64,000 bases of DNA from NCBI GenBank assembly GCA_026874595.1, contig CM049306.1, positions 13,041,019 through 13,105,018 on the forward strand, given 5' to 3'. A model generated the notes under the pieces. The model was not told the origin of the DNA. It was given only the letters and a program-made list of their open reading frames with translations, and did no database searches. How positions within the stretch are numbered: the first letter of the stretch is position 1; the number at the start of each line of letters is the position of its first letter. A program made the translations under genes and the position numbers. This DNA is from Sipunculus nudus (Eukaryota; Annelida; Sipuncula; Golfingiida; Sipunculidae). Positions 12,227-25,800 of the stretch are shown here, piece by piece.

Positions 12227-12467
12227 ATTAAAGACAAAGACTGGATGGCAGATAAAATGGAGAACTTAAAAAGAGATTTATGGCTGTAGCTATACACATG
12301 TCAAAGAAGATCCATCTGAGGAACTGTTCCCCAACTGTAAAGAACATTTCTATATAAGGCAATTACATATACATGTGTGTATGTATATACATGTATATAT
12401 TGGTGTGTATATACTATATACATACATACATTCATGTAATATTATATGATTGTCATGAAATATTAAA
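12227..12467 (+). terminator. PYROXD2 3' UTR with candidate poly(A) signals
   Basis: Two ATTAAA hexamers follow the stop codon, at 12227-12232 and 12462-12467. No AATAAA is seen before the repeat element that starts near 12485, so one of these is the probable polyadenylation signal. Confidence 0.45.
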
Positions 12468-12484
12468 TATATTTACAATAGCCT

Positions 12485-14382
12485 TTTGAGAAAACTACAA
12501 GTCATCTGAGCTATAGTCATGGTCCTTTGTCTGTCCATCCGGCCATCTGTCTGTTAACAGGGCACGTTTTGAACCGTTCGACTTAAGAATCCAAAATTTG
12601 CATACAAATAGATGTCCCCAAATCTCCTTCCATACGGAAAATTGGGTCACTAGGACTTTGTTCCCTTGAGATATTAAGGAAAAACCTCCGTTATCCAATA
12701 AAAAGCTATTGTTACACTTCAAGGCTGCATTATATCAAAACCAATGATCTGTTTTTGATCATATTTAGTATACATTTTCTATGAATATACCAATCATGAG
12801 GTCAGTATTGCATATTGTTTTGAAGTTATGAGCCCAAATATAATGCAATTTTAAAAAAAAAAATCAGAAAATATATTTACTCACTTAACATGAGAATTGC
12901 TGAAGCTGGAGACTTTTTTTCAGGGATATAATGATATAATATAATTATATATTATTATATTATATTATAAATAATATAATTATTTAATTAAGATTAAATG
13001 GTTTACCCAAAATTAGATCTGAATTTTGCAAATTATTCAAGTTATTAGCATAAATAAAAAATCAATACTTTAAATTTTGTCCATATTTGGTAACAGCACG
13101 TTTTTTTCCCTGTAAGCACTGTTGATTTAATTTTCACAGCATATATACATAAGGATTTAATCTTTTAAAATTTGAAATTTCAAAGAAATTGATTGAAAAG
13201 AGTAGCTTTTATTCAAGTTTTCATACACCATGTCAAGTGTTGTTTACATCTAGCCCACCTAGAAGTACAGCCTTCACTTGTGTTATGTAACCCACTCTAG
13301 GCAGCTTTCCTTTGCTCAGCTTGGCCACTATTAGCAGGCTTCCCCTTTGCCCCGCACTCCCCCCCCCCCCCCCCCCCCAGATGGTGCATAAACCAGATGA
13401 ATGTTATAATTTTCTGTATTTGATTCATTCTCATTCTAGGATATGCTACATTTTAGATTTTATTTTGTACCACCAGGGTTACAATGATTAAAGTGCACAT
13501 TTGTGTCCACAAAGTGGTTTATTGCTATTAAAGTGTGGATGTTCTTGAGATAAGTAATTCCTTACTTCAGAAGAGTAAAACTTCACCAGGTGTGAAATTG
13601 ACTATTAATTCCAGTTATAAATTATAGCTGAGGTAGTAATTAGCACAATGATATTGTTTTTCCCTCATTCAACCAACAGTGTGTATACTTTATTTGAAAA
13701 GGTGTTTTTATTTTATCAAATGTACTGAATCTTTTATTTCGGTGAATAAAATTTAGCAAGAACTGAAAACTCCAATGTGCAAAACTTTTTAACAGTGATT
13801 CAAGGAATGTTGTGGCATTATATTCTTTTGAATTCAGTCTAAACATTTGTGATTTAAAGATAATAAAATATATGTGTATGCATAATATGACCTGATATCA
13901 GCTACACTCTGGATAAATGATTAGAACTTAGAATTCTGATATTTTTACTTATATTTTCAGATTTTTTTTATTACAAATTTATAAAACTTGTAAACAAAAA
14001 AAAATGAACATGATAAAACTATTAATGGAAAGAGAGGATTGCTAAAAAAAATAGGCTTTTATATAAACTTAAATGCATTATTCCATTGAAAGTGAAATAA
14101 AGGTATTAGTCCCTTCTGTCCACTTGCCTGTCCATCTGTAAATTTTTCATATGCATCAAAGTATCTCAAAACTTTTGTTTCTCCTAATGACAGTCTTGTC
14201 AGAGTACAAGTTTTGCAATCATATATTTAGAACTTTACTATAACCAAGTAGAAGGGCCCCTTTCATCTTAGCTTCTCATATGCTTATATATTTGAAAAAC
14301 ATTACAATAGAATATTTTGTATATTTTGCATTTGCAAAAATTTCAAACTTGAGCTGAGCGCCGTGACCCATGGGTTCCGTGT
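12485..14382 (+). mobile_element. HINE/Helentron-like element, family F5, sense copy
   Basis: The left end resembles the inverted right end of the F5 copies at 24607, 33320 and 35893 (ATCTGAGCTATAGTC then GTCCNTTGTC). The right end has GAGCTGAGCGCCGTGACCC with the GACCCATGGG hairpin arm. Its middle (about 13200-13900) is a reverse-complement match to 34500-35230, including a poly(C) tract at 13359-13378 that is poly(G) there. No coding capacity is seen. Confidence 0.6.
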
Positions 14383-16300
14383 ATACATTTGTTCCCCATG
14401 GGAACTTGACATTTTTCGTTCATGTAATCATTAACAAATGTGCAAGCCTAGTTACAATACATTTTGTCATGTGTGTAGTTACAAATAGCATAAATAAGTT
14501 TTTATGCAATCAATATGTCAGGAGCACATTTCTTGCAGTAATGCACAAGTATATTTCTCAGTTCACAGACTTTAAAGCTAATCTGGATAATTGCACTTTT
14601 CCTGATTCTGTGTCCCATTACTATAGGTGTTCCTTTATTGTCAAGTTAGAGAACTCATGCTAGCCTTTCATGAACTCAAGAATCAAAATGTATATTTTAT
14701 TTTTCTACTCAATAGTGTCATTTTCTATAATTTTGTCTTGTGTACATATATTTAGTATGGTATACTCTCCTTTCAATCATGTTACTGACAGTATTTCACA
14801 ATGTCTTTTTAAGTGCCAGTAATGATAATCCTTATTGCACAATGCTTATTCAGGTATTTTGAAAATATGCTGTTGTGAATTTAATGAGCAATCATTAACA
14901 TATCATGTTTTACTCAATAATATTTTACTATCTTTTTTAAATTTATACAAAACTGAAGTGACATTTATATTGTTCTTGTAAATCATTTGGGAAGTTATTG
15001 CATGTTCATTATAGTTTCCAGTTTTCCTCATGTTCCATATCTTTGATACTGTATTTTACCTTATTACATTTTACCAATTATATAAATATTTTAAATCAAT
15101 TCCTTATTTATTTGAATTATCCTCTATTTTTATATATACATTTCAGTGACTTTCAGTGTTTTAATCAGATATTAAACCACAGAATTAAATGTTTTAATTT
15201 CATCAATAATCTATTGTAACATTCTGTAAATTCGACCTTTTACATTCCTACTTCACTTTGATGAGCAAAGATATATTCCTTAAGGTTTTATTATGCGACT
15301 GTGTACGAGTATTTTCATCATCATAAACATTGAGATGATGGTACCACGACTTTACTCTATTTGGACATTTACAGGCTCAGCCAACTATTTTTAGTGATCA
15401 TGACAACGTCCAGGAAAGCATAAGATGATTATTTTAACTAAAGTGCTTTTATTAATTTTACAGATGTATCTGCAAAATTTCTACCACTTTGGTGCTTGCC
15501 ATTTTATGATACAAAAGTTAATCTGCACTACCAGTCATTATCATGGTGTTAAAAAATGTGAATGGCCCCATATTGCACAATTTTTATGAGTAAAACTGTT
15601 GCTAACATATTTTGATGTAGTCGACAACAACTGGGTTTTTATCCACTGGTCAGGACAAGCAGGGCATTTACTTGTCATGGAAATATGTTCATGTTTAATG
15701 CAAGGCTTCTGTAGTAGACAATACTTGTTTTTATCCACTGGTCAAAGGATAAGCAGGGCATTTTACTGCAGTCATGGAAATGTTCAAGGCTTCTGGAGGG
15801 GCACAGTTAAGAATATTGCAGATTCTAATATATACTTTAAGCAGTCCTAGTTTTGAAAAGACAAAATTGAAATACTCTGCACAACACTTCCCATGGCCAC
15901 TTAAAAGTAACTTGGCAATAAGTAAAACCCTCATGAAGGTATACATGAATAGCAATACAGGTTCAGAAGCTTGGGAGTGGGACCATGGAAGCTATTGTTA
16001 CACCTGCGCTTCACAAATGGCTCAGTATGTATAGCACAAGCAGTGACATCTGCGGCTGGTTTAGGACTAGGTAAAATGGATCACAGGGTAAAAGTATTCT
16101 AGGGTGTCTTGGTTATGGCATGTGTAGAAGAATTCTTTTGCAAAAGTTCAATACAATGCATCTGCAATGCACTTGTACAAATTTCTTTCTGCACACAATT
16201 TGAAGTGATATCTAGTGTTGTATACTGTAAAGATTCATTGTATACATTCATCAAATTATCTGAGTATCTGTGTGTATATTTTGGAAGCAATAAAACACAT
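14383..16300. other. Convergent intergenic region between PYROXD2 and CCT7
   Basis: AT-rich sequence with no exon recognised. It contains a tandem duplication of about 100 bp: TTTTTATCCACTGGTCA with GCAGGGCATTT occurs at about 15636 and 15729, each followed by a diverged TCATGGAAAT and CAAGGCTTCTG. Confidence 0.6.
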
Positions 16301-16313
16301 GTACAACAGATGA

Positions 16314-16319
16314 TTTATT
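16314..16319 (-). terminator. CCT7 candidate poly(A) signal
   Basis: AATAAA on the minus strand lies about 350 nt past the CCT7 stop codon. It is the first such hexamer I see in that direction. Confidence 0.55.
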
Positions 16320-16669
16320 TTTTGTTCACATACAAAGCAGTGTATACAATAGTGAAAAAAAGAAGCACAAAATGTTATTATATCACACAAGATTGTTCAC
16401 GGTGGTTTGGGACTACACCTAAAGGTACAGATATTTGAGAGTACATTTTCTACAGCTGTACCCCCTGTGAAATGTACACTGTGAAATTGTGAAACTGACA
16501 TCCTGTCATTTGTGAAATTGTATTATAATGCAAAGTACACTGTACTGCACAATGAATCCTTAGCAATATCATCCACAGCATGTCCGTTTCACAACTTTAT
16601 CCGGCAGCCTTTCATTGACACATGGGGCTCCTTTTAGTTGATTTAAGGTTTTCAGTGAATATGCATGGT

Positions 16670-16878
16670 CTACATGGGTCTGCCTCGACCTCTACCTGCT
16701 GGTGCGTCTCCACCAGACTTTGGGTTTTTAATTGTCTCGTCAACAGACAGAATTAAACAAGCAGCCTCTGATGCTGCTGTGAGGGCATTGATCTTCACGA
16801 TGGATGGTTCCCACACGAAGGCTTCAAAGTTGTCTGCTATGTCCTCAGTATTAATGTCTACACCATACCAGGTACCTC
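16670..16878 (-). CDS. CCT7: CCT7 exon 11 with stop
   Basis: It encodes [20 protein letters not shown] to [12 protein letters not shown] and the glycine-arginine tail GRGRGRPM, then TAG at 16670-16672. Confidence 0.97.
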
Positions 16879-19800
16879 CTGCAACAAAAGATAAACATTT
16901 GAGTGGGCAGGTTTTGATCCATAAGTTTATAAATTAATAAGCTAAATTATTAAAGTTCACAATATGGAAAGATTCTGTTCATTACGTGGGTCCAGAAATA
17001 AGAAAAATTCTGTTCATGATGTGGTTTAACTAATGATCCTGGTATTTAATGGCTCCTACAGCTCATTTAAAACTCGCTACAAATTTTGGCTGTAGATATG
17101 CAGTCCTAGCTGGGAGTGCATAACCGAGGTAAACACTTAATGTTTGTTTGTTCCCTAACTATGGCCTTGGTTTATAGACCCAGGACCAACTCACAGGAAC
17201 TAGCAAGAGCATGTTAGGAGTACAGCTGACCTAAAACAGACCAGAAGTAGTCGCAGGATGCTCTCACATTACTCTTCCACCGCTGTAACACTGAGAGTCG
17301 CACTGACAGCGACCTCAGCTGACTAGTGGTGGGTTATAACAAGTCATGCAGTCTGAGCTGCATACTGGCAAAATGTAACAAAAACATAACAGTACAGTGT
17401 ATATGCAAAACTTGTAAAGTCATGAATGGAATGTATATTACCAAGGTGGAAATGAAGTGGACCCGGAACTGATCATTACCCTCAACTTACCCTCTGCTAA
17501 GTCCTTACTTCAGCAATAAAAAGTACACCGTGCATATTCCACAAAACTGACCATTAACTAACAAACATATTGATAATCTGCGCAGCCCTTCTTTCTTTTT
17601 TTTTCAGATTACATCAGCATCTTGAATTTTTATTTCAAGGCAGTTGAACACCCATATTATTGCTATGTGAAATGTATGTAGTTCTGATATAATACTCTCT
17701 CAGTAATTTGATTCAGACAACAGAAGATTTTCTGAGAAAATTCATTTGCCCATCACGAGTATTATTACAGCTATTACTAAGTTAAGTGGAAAGAATTCAT
17801 TTTGGCAAACCATAAATAACTTTAGTCAGAAAACTATGATTTTTCAAGGGCTTGTCATTTTCCCTTTAACCTACCACCAGGTGTGGAATGTTGTGGCCAA
17901 TGGAGAACATTTCTGATAACTATTCACATTTGAAATGGATGCTGGAGAATCTCCTTTATATATCCAGTTAAAATCAACTGACGTGACATCCACAATACAT
18001 CAGAAAACTGGCATGCAACCACTCCCACAACTCCTGATTATATGATCCAGGTAACTTAGAATTTTACCATGTATACAACCACCCCCAAATTGTGACTACT
18101 TTGGTCAGTCCCCAAGGTGGTCGTAATTGTTGGGATTCACTGTACTTACCTTGTGCATGTTTTTGCCTGAGTTTGTTGAGGATGTTTGTGGCGTCGAAGC
18201 CAGCGTTATCACATAGCTGACGAGGAATCACCTCCAGAGCTTTAGCCATGGCACCAATCAGCAGCTGCTCTTTACCTGCTATCGTCCGTGAGTAATCACG
18301 CAGGTATTTACTCAACTCCATCTCAATGGCTCCTCCACCTGAAACATAACAATCATCATCTGAAATTAAACCTTGTGTTATTTGTAATAATGAACATACA
18401 AAATCTGAAATACATCCTCTATTTTATTAATTATAACTGCAGTTTGTATTATCTTACAATGAAATCGTCAATGAGCAACCCATGGATCATGATGCTGATG
18501 GACCATTCTTTTCAAAACCTTGCATGATCACAGTTATCATATGTGTAATGTTGGAATGTTTAGATTTCAACTTGAAACTTTCTAGGGTGACTATTACTGT
18601 TTGTGCCTTCAAAATGGATACAGTGCCAGCCAGCCAACTGACAAAGACCTGTTGCTACACCTCAGCACTGCTGAGTGACTGAACCCACCTGCAACAACGG
18701 AATCGTTTTTAATGGCTCTCCTGACAATCATAATGGCATCATGCAGTGATCTTTCTGTCTCTTCAATGAACTGTTCTGCCCCTCCCCTCATGATGATTGT
18801 ACAGGTGCTGGCCTTGGGACAACCATTGAAGAGGTTATACCTGAAACAGACACAGAGACAGGAGATTATATCTGACACAGTAACAAAAGGGTTATACCTG
18901 TAGCAGACACAAACAAGAGATTATACCTGATAAAACACAGAAACAAAGAGGTTATATCTGAAACAGACACAGAGACAGGAGATTACACCTGTAATAAACC
19001 ATCTGGCAACACATCAAAACTCTTGTCCTGATGGTGGTTGTGTATCAATGTGTTGTCTGTTCCACAAACTATGGCCTGAGCTAGCATGGCTGAGACCAAC
19101 TCTCAGGAACCTGCCAGAAAGCCGAGCAGCGTGATCAGGCCCAGAACGAACCCAGTACACCAAGGCAGCACTGACAGTAATCTTCCAGTGCAGTAACACC
19201 GACTCACCCACGGTCTGGGTGCTCAGCTGACAAGCACTGGGGGGTACATGGCAATCTGAATAGTCCTGCATAGTCCTTTAACAGTTCTGTTTGCCACTGT
19301 AATCTCATGAAAACAAATTTAAAACTCCATGCTGCTTTATGTATCACTGAGCTGAAACCTAGAGAATAAGCTCAGGTGGACCATGTTTAAGAGCTATTAA
19401 ATGAATCCCTGTATCTGCATATCAGTAGCAGTTTTCTGAACAACAAACTTTCTTTATAATAACTTTACTATATAGTTCCAGATGGTGTATTACTGATATG
19501 TCGATGATGAACCTGTGGTGGAGGCATACTTAGTTCAATAAGACATGGAGAGGTGGCAGTTTTTCCGTTGTCTTACAACCTCCTACTTAGCTGCTCATAA
19601 AGCACAATGATATGCAACTTTCAGTGACTGACACAACCATTATTGCTGTCAGGCCATATTTAACAGGCTTATTGTTTGCCTTTGCTGTTATACTCTGCTG
19701 TCAATGACCATATGTAGGCCTGACATGGAAATATTACCAACAAACAGTCCTATCTAAATACTCATCTGTTTCATACCAACTTAATGTAATAACTGATCAC

Positions 19801-22800
19801 TACAAGCAGATGAATCATATTGGAAATTTCTGCTTGATATACGAGAACATATTCCTAAGGCAAATTGTCATCTGTCTGGGCAAGTCACTCACAGTTACTA
19901 TACAGTATCTTTATGATTCAATCAGACCACTATTTGTTCCTGTATCAGTATCAATGAAACCAATACAAACTGTGATGGTTGTACATACTACTAAAGTCAA
20001 AAGTTTACCTTTCACCTCCAATTTGCTTTTCTTCAAAAGATGCACAAGTGCCCAGAACATCGTCTGTGAGATTTTGAGGGGACGTTTGTATTGAACCTCC
20101 ACAGGCCTTCATGGTTCTCCTAAGATCTTCTTCAGGTACACGACCAGCACAGAACATGTCCCTGCAGCAACAAAGCAGTCAATAAATTATAGTTTCTAAC
20201 AATTTACATGTAAATATATAATGGAATTAAAATTTCAATGGAGTATAGTTTTTTACATTTTATTATATGTAAATATATAATGAAAGTAACAAGGCCTACA
20301 GGCCTAATGCTAACCTGTGCAAATTTAGGGAGTATGAATGGAGGTTTATTTTTAAAAATTTAATATTGATCCTCTTATGTCCTGCATATCTACCTTAGTC
20401 ATTATGATTTCAGCAAAATGGACGTTTCGGACCTGCAAGTTTTGGACTAGGTTATTTTAAAACTAGGATGTATCAGTCAGGATATTTTGAATATGTACTT
20501 TTTTGCCACGGTAGATTATTTGGACAGATGAATGGACAATTTGGCAGCATGGTTCCGGAGAAGAACATTTTTTAATGTTTTTTAGCTTCTACCCTATAAA
20601 ACCTTAAAAAAATGCCGTTAGCCAAGAAATAAGCAAAACCCGAAAGAATTTTTAGAAGATAAACTTTTTTGCAAAAAATTTGGTGATGCTAGTTCCTGCC
20701 CTTTTGGAGATAGCTATGACACAGGACAGACATCAGAAGACAGACCATTGCAAAAGCTCACAAATTCGCAAAAAATGCAAACCCAGGTTTTTTCAAACAG
20801 TTGAAAGATATTGTACCAATAGTTCTAATCTGGGCAATCTGCGTTTAGACGCTGTGTCTAGACACAAGACAGAGCCATTTCAGTTGCCATGGTGATGTCT
20901 GGACCCCACCTGGTTGTATTGAGTGACCTCTTGACTTGGCTGCTGAAACTCAGCATGTTGTCAAATCTGTTTTCAAACACAGAAAGCCTTTTAAAATTGG
21001 CTACACTGCTTTTTTTAAGGCTGCATTTACCCAATCTATTCTTATAAAACTGGAAGAACCCTACCATAGAATAATTCTTGTAAAGTTTAATGCAATCAGC
21101 TAAACAGTTTCATCATAAAACAGTGTATAAGCTAGAAGAGTCTAAAATTACATTTTCGCTAGTAAAAAACAGATCAATGTAGATGAGGCCACCAATACCT
21201 CAATTTCAGATATGACTTATATGACAAACATTGGCATAAAGTTTGGTGATGATAGCTCCAGCCATTTCTGAGATTTTAATTTTAGTGTGCTTTTTTGGAC
21301 AGATGACTAAGTTCAATCTCCAGTAACTCGGCCAAAAATCACTGAACTGGAACCATTCAACCAAATTTGAAAGAGATTGTTCTAGGGAACATTTCTGTGA
21401 AATATTGGACAATTTGGCTGGACAGTTTTGGAGAAGAAGATTCCTAAAGGTTTTTAAGCTTTCTCTCTATAAAAGCTAAATTAATGCAGATCCCCGATAA
21501 TAAGCTCTAAGGCACCAAGTTTCACATGTGACTAATTCTTACATGTAATTTGGAGCTCGACAGTTTCTGACTTACAGCCATGTACTGCAGACAGGCGAGC
21601 CCTGGACGGCTGACAGACGATGACGCGCCATCGCATAAGCTCACAGGTTTGCTAATAAATATTTTTTTGCATTGTCTCAGATACACTGCTATGAAGGGGT
21701 ATGTCTGAAGTTAGCAAGGCAATGAAATATACCAACAACCTACTAATGCAGTGTCTTTACCCTGACCGCCATCAATGCTGTACATTAATGAATGGACTGG
21801 CACCATCACATCCATCTCTAATGAAAACAATCTTAGTTCAAGCAAATAATCTCTTTATCGTTCCTCTAGAGACAAACACTGCTACTATAAGATTTAAACC
21901 AACAATCTTCCTTATATTGCAAACCCAGAACATATAATTGATATGCTTTGCTAAAAAAAAAGTTGGTATTTCTGAGGTACCAAAGGCTGACCAGTATTCC
22001 TCACCTATCTGCAAAGTACTGTGTAGCAACATCTCCAATTGGCAGTTTAGACAGTACCACTTTGGCACCACTTTTGTGTATCTGCTCTAGTTTGTCATAC
22101 AAAATCTTCCATTCTGCATCTACTATATTCTGGTATTCCTGAAAGTGGAAAATAAAAATAATTGTAACACAAATGACCTTAGGGTCACACTGGTGACACT
22201 TTTGGCTCTTTTGAAGAAATGTTTTGTTCAAACCTTACATAATGACAGAGGTACAGACCTGACTAAGGTATCTGAATTCAGGTTTATAATCCAATGGATG
22301 ATACCAGATTTGCAAATGACTGGACAAATGAATTTGCTTTATAGCAAATGAAAATTACTGTTTGCCAGTCTCAATAGTATTCAGCTAAATAAAATGGTGA
22401 TGCCACAGGCCTTGTATGACTGAATAGCTATGCATGTTCTACATACAAAGCAAAATCCATGCAAGGCTTTCTAGTAATTTATTTCTAGAAACTGAGTTTT
22501 AATATTTTTTTTCTTCCCAATCCTGAAATACTAAAAGAATCACAATGGTTGCCAAAACTGTTGAAATATTGGTTCTGCTAATCTTGGTCAATCTATTTAT
22601 GATAATAGGAATATTTGATAATGACTATGTTGCATGACCACTTTTAAATTATACACTTTCAGACATTTTATTTTAATAGTCATTATAAGACACCTTTACC
22701 TCAACACTGTCCACTCTGACTTCCGCATTCTCTTTCTCTGCTTTCAGTTCCAGTTCAATATTTAACATTGCTATTTTAGGGTTTTGGTATTTTTTGGGCT

Positions 22801-25800
22801 GCATCTCAAATCCTGCATAACTGAAAGTCTTCTTGAAGGCAACACCAGACACAAGCAAGGTATCCTACAACATAACCACAAACAAGAGAGTAAGCAAACA
22901 TCTCTGAAGTTCCATCAAACTTTATAACTGGCAACCACAATTTTTTTTTACCAAAAAATTTTAAATTGACAGTTATCTCAACATCTGGATATCTCCAATT
23001 CAACAAAAAACAAGGGACCCATGGGTCACATCGCTCAGCTGAATTTTGGAAAATATTAGTAACTGCAAAATATTTTTATTTCTTTTGGTTTTTCATGTAT
23101 ATTATCATTAGAAAAGCTATGAGAAAATGGCCCTGCTAAAATGAAAATTTATAGAATAATGGACATGAGCTAAACCATTTAGTGATGCACCAAGGGAACA
23201 AATAGGCCTACGGTAAGTTTTATATAAAGTAACATTTCATAAACAAATAATGTGTGAAGGTAATTAAGTTTTCAAAAGTTAAATATATGGCCATATGAGT
23301 TAAAAATTAATCTAACAAAGTTTGACCAATATTCCTAATTTTAATACTAAGTTAACAGTGTTATTCACACCTAGGCCCTGCCAACTTTATGAGATATGAA
23401 TGAAATGCTACAAAGTATTTATATCTTCTTAAATCTTGACAGTTAGCACTTACATTACATCCTAATATTTTATCACATTTGAATATTAGGATTAAATTCC
23501 TGAATTTTTTTCTTTAAAACAATCAAAATTGTCCAAGTCTCATCAAAAAGAATTTTTGTTTAACATTAAAATTATACGATATATCTTGTTTATTAGTCCT
23601 GTGTATTGAAGGGGTGGGTGGGGGGAGGGGTCTCCGTTGTTACTGCTCGTTGCTGAAAAAAATGTTAATTTTAAGATTCATCTAGTTCATAGTACAGGTC
23701 TGTCAACAGAATGGGGTCGGGGGGGGGGGGGGGGGGGGGGGGGAGCAGGGGTTGCCAGAGAAAAAGGCCCTCTGTGGTATGGTATTAACTGCAGACAGCC
23801 TGATCAAGCTCAACTCAGTGGAGAGAGCTGCACTGAATGACCTACAGTCACCAAAGTGGACTGCTTGACAATGTAAGGGAATACAACAAGAGCCTCCAAA
23901 ATAAATTCAATTACTAGCCTAATTTTGCAGCTTTTATTTTCAAATTTCAGATTTTAACAGATTAAATCCTTATGTAAACAATCTGTGAAAATTAAATCCA
24001 CAGTACTTACAGGAAAAAAACGTGCCGTGGCCAAATTTGGGTAAAATTTAAGGTACCAATTTTTATTTTTGCTAATATTTAAAAAAATTTTCAAGATTTT
24101 TTTATCTAATTTTTGGTAAACAATTTAATTTTGATTAATTAAAGTTATATTACTGGAAAAAAGTCCTTAGCTTTAACATGTTTTGTGTTAAGCGATCAAA
24201 TATCTTTCCTAATTTTTTACAAAATGCATTATGTTTGGGCCCATAACTTTTTTAAATTATATAATACAGACCTTATTTCTGGCATGAATATAGGAACTAT
24301 ATAGAGGAATATTTATGGTAAATATGAGGAAAAACAGATGAGTGGTTTTGATATTAGCCAGTCCTGAAGTGTTAAGATAGGTTTTTAATAAAAAATTGAG
24401 GTTTCTCCTTAATTTCTCAAAGGAACGAATCGCAAAGACCCAGTTTTCGGCTTTGTAGGAGATCTTGGGGACATCTAACATTATGCCAAATTTTGGATTC
24501 CTAGATCTTACGGTTTCAAAACGTGCCACATCTACCGACAGACGGACGGACGATGGACAATGGACCACGACTATACTTCAGATGACTTATAGTCAGCTGA
24601 GCTAAAAATTTAACAGATTTTGATCTAATTTTTGGTATACAATTAAATTTTAATTTAAGTTGTATTACTGAAAAAAGTCCCTACCTTTAACACTTTTGGT
24701 CCTAAGTGACCAAATATCTCTCCTGATTTTTTTACAAAGTCCATTATGTTTGGGCCCATTACTTTTTTAAATTAAATAATACTGACTTAATATCTGGCAT
24801 GTACATAGGAACTATATAGAGGTATATTTATGGTAAATATGAAGAAAACCAGATGATTGGTTTTGATATTAGGCAGTCCTGAAGTGTGAAAATAGATTTC
24901 TAATAAAAAATTGAGGTTTTTCCTTAATATCTAAAAGGAATGAAGTCCTACTGACCCAATTTTCAGCATGGTAGGAGATTTTGGGGACATCTAACTGTAT
25001 GGCAAATTTCAGATTCGTAGGTCCAATGGTGTCAAAACTTGCCAGTCTTACGGACGGACATCCGGACGGACGGACGACGGACAATGGACCACGATTATAG
25101 CTCAGATGACTAATAGTCAGCTGAGCTAAAAACAGATTTTTTTTTAGGAAACAAATGACCATTTATTATTTAGCCTTGTGTAACTTCAGTTGTTAGACCT
25201 ATCATGTTCAGCCTCAAATAATTTATCAACATATAAGACGTTTGAATCACTATGCAAAGATCAGTAATTCAGGATGTCACACAAACCTAAGAAGCAAAAT
25301 CTTATCCTTATTCATGACTGTGTGATCTTTCATTAAATTTCAGGGTTTACTTTTGGTACTGCTTGTGTATAACCCAGTGGTGAAAAAAATACAGCAGAAC
25401 AGATTATATTCGTGAAACTCAAATTTCGCAAATTGGCAAGGTCCAACCTTTCATGAGCATGTAATTTTCGCGAATTGCTTGTGGTACACACACATAATAA
25501 ATTAACAGATAGAAAATATATGTTAAAATAAACCAAGCTTGGTTATGGATGATTGTGCAGGACATGAATTTAATAACTGTGCTTACACAATGAGGCTGGC
25601 TGTTTGTGGGATGTCCCCATATAATTAGTGTTCAAACAATGCCATCGCAATAATTACTTAGAGGGCAGAATCAATTACCAGCTTGTCATAATGGTCATAC
25701 ATCAATAACCCACCCTGATTTTCAAAGGGTCATCCAACAGGTTTCATCCTGTTTCTATTAAAGTGATTTGCTTAATGAACACTGTATTTTCAAATACTGT

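Noticed and set aside
18345-18365. C/D-box snoRNA in CCT7 intron 9
   Set aside because: A TGATGA-like box C is present on the minus strand, but it lies only about a dozen bases from the acceptor with no room for the RNA.
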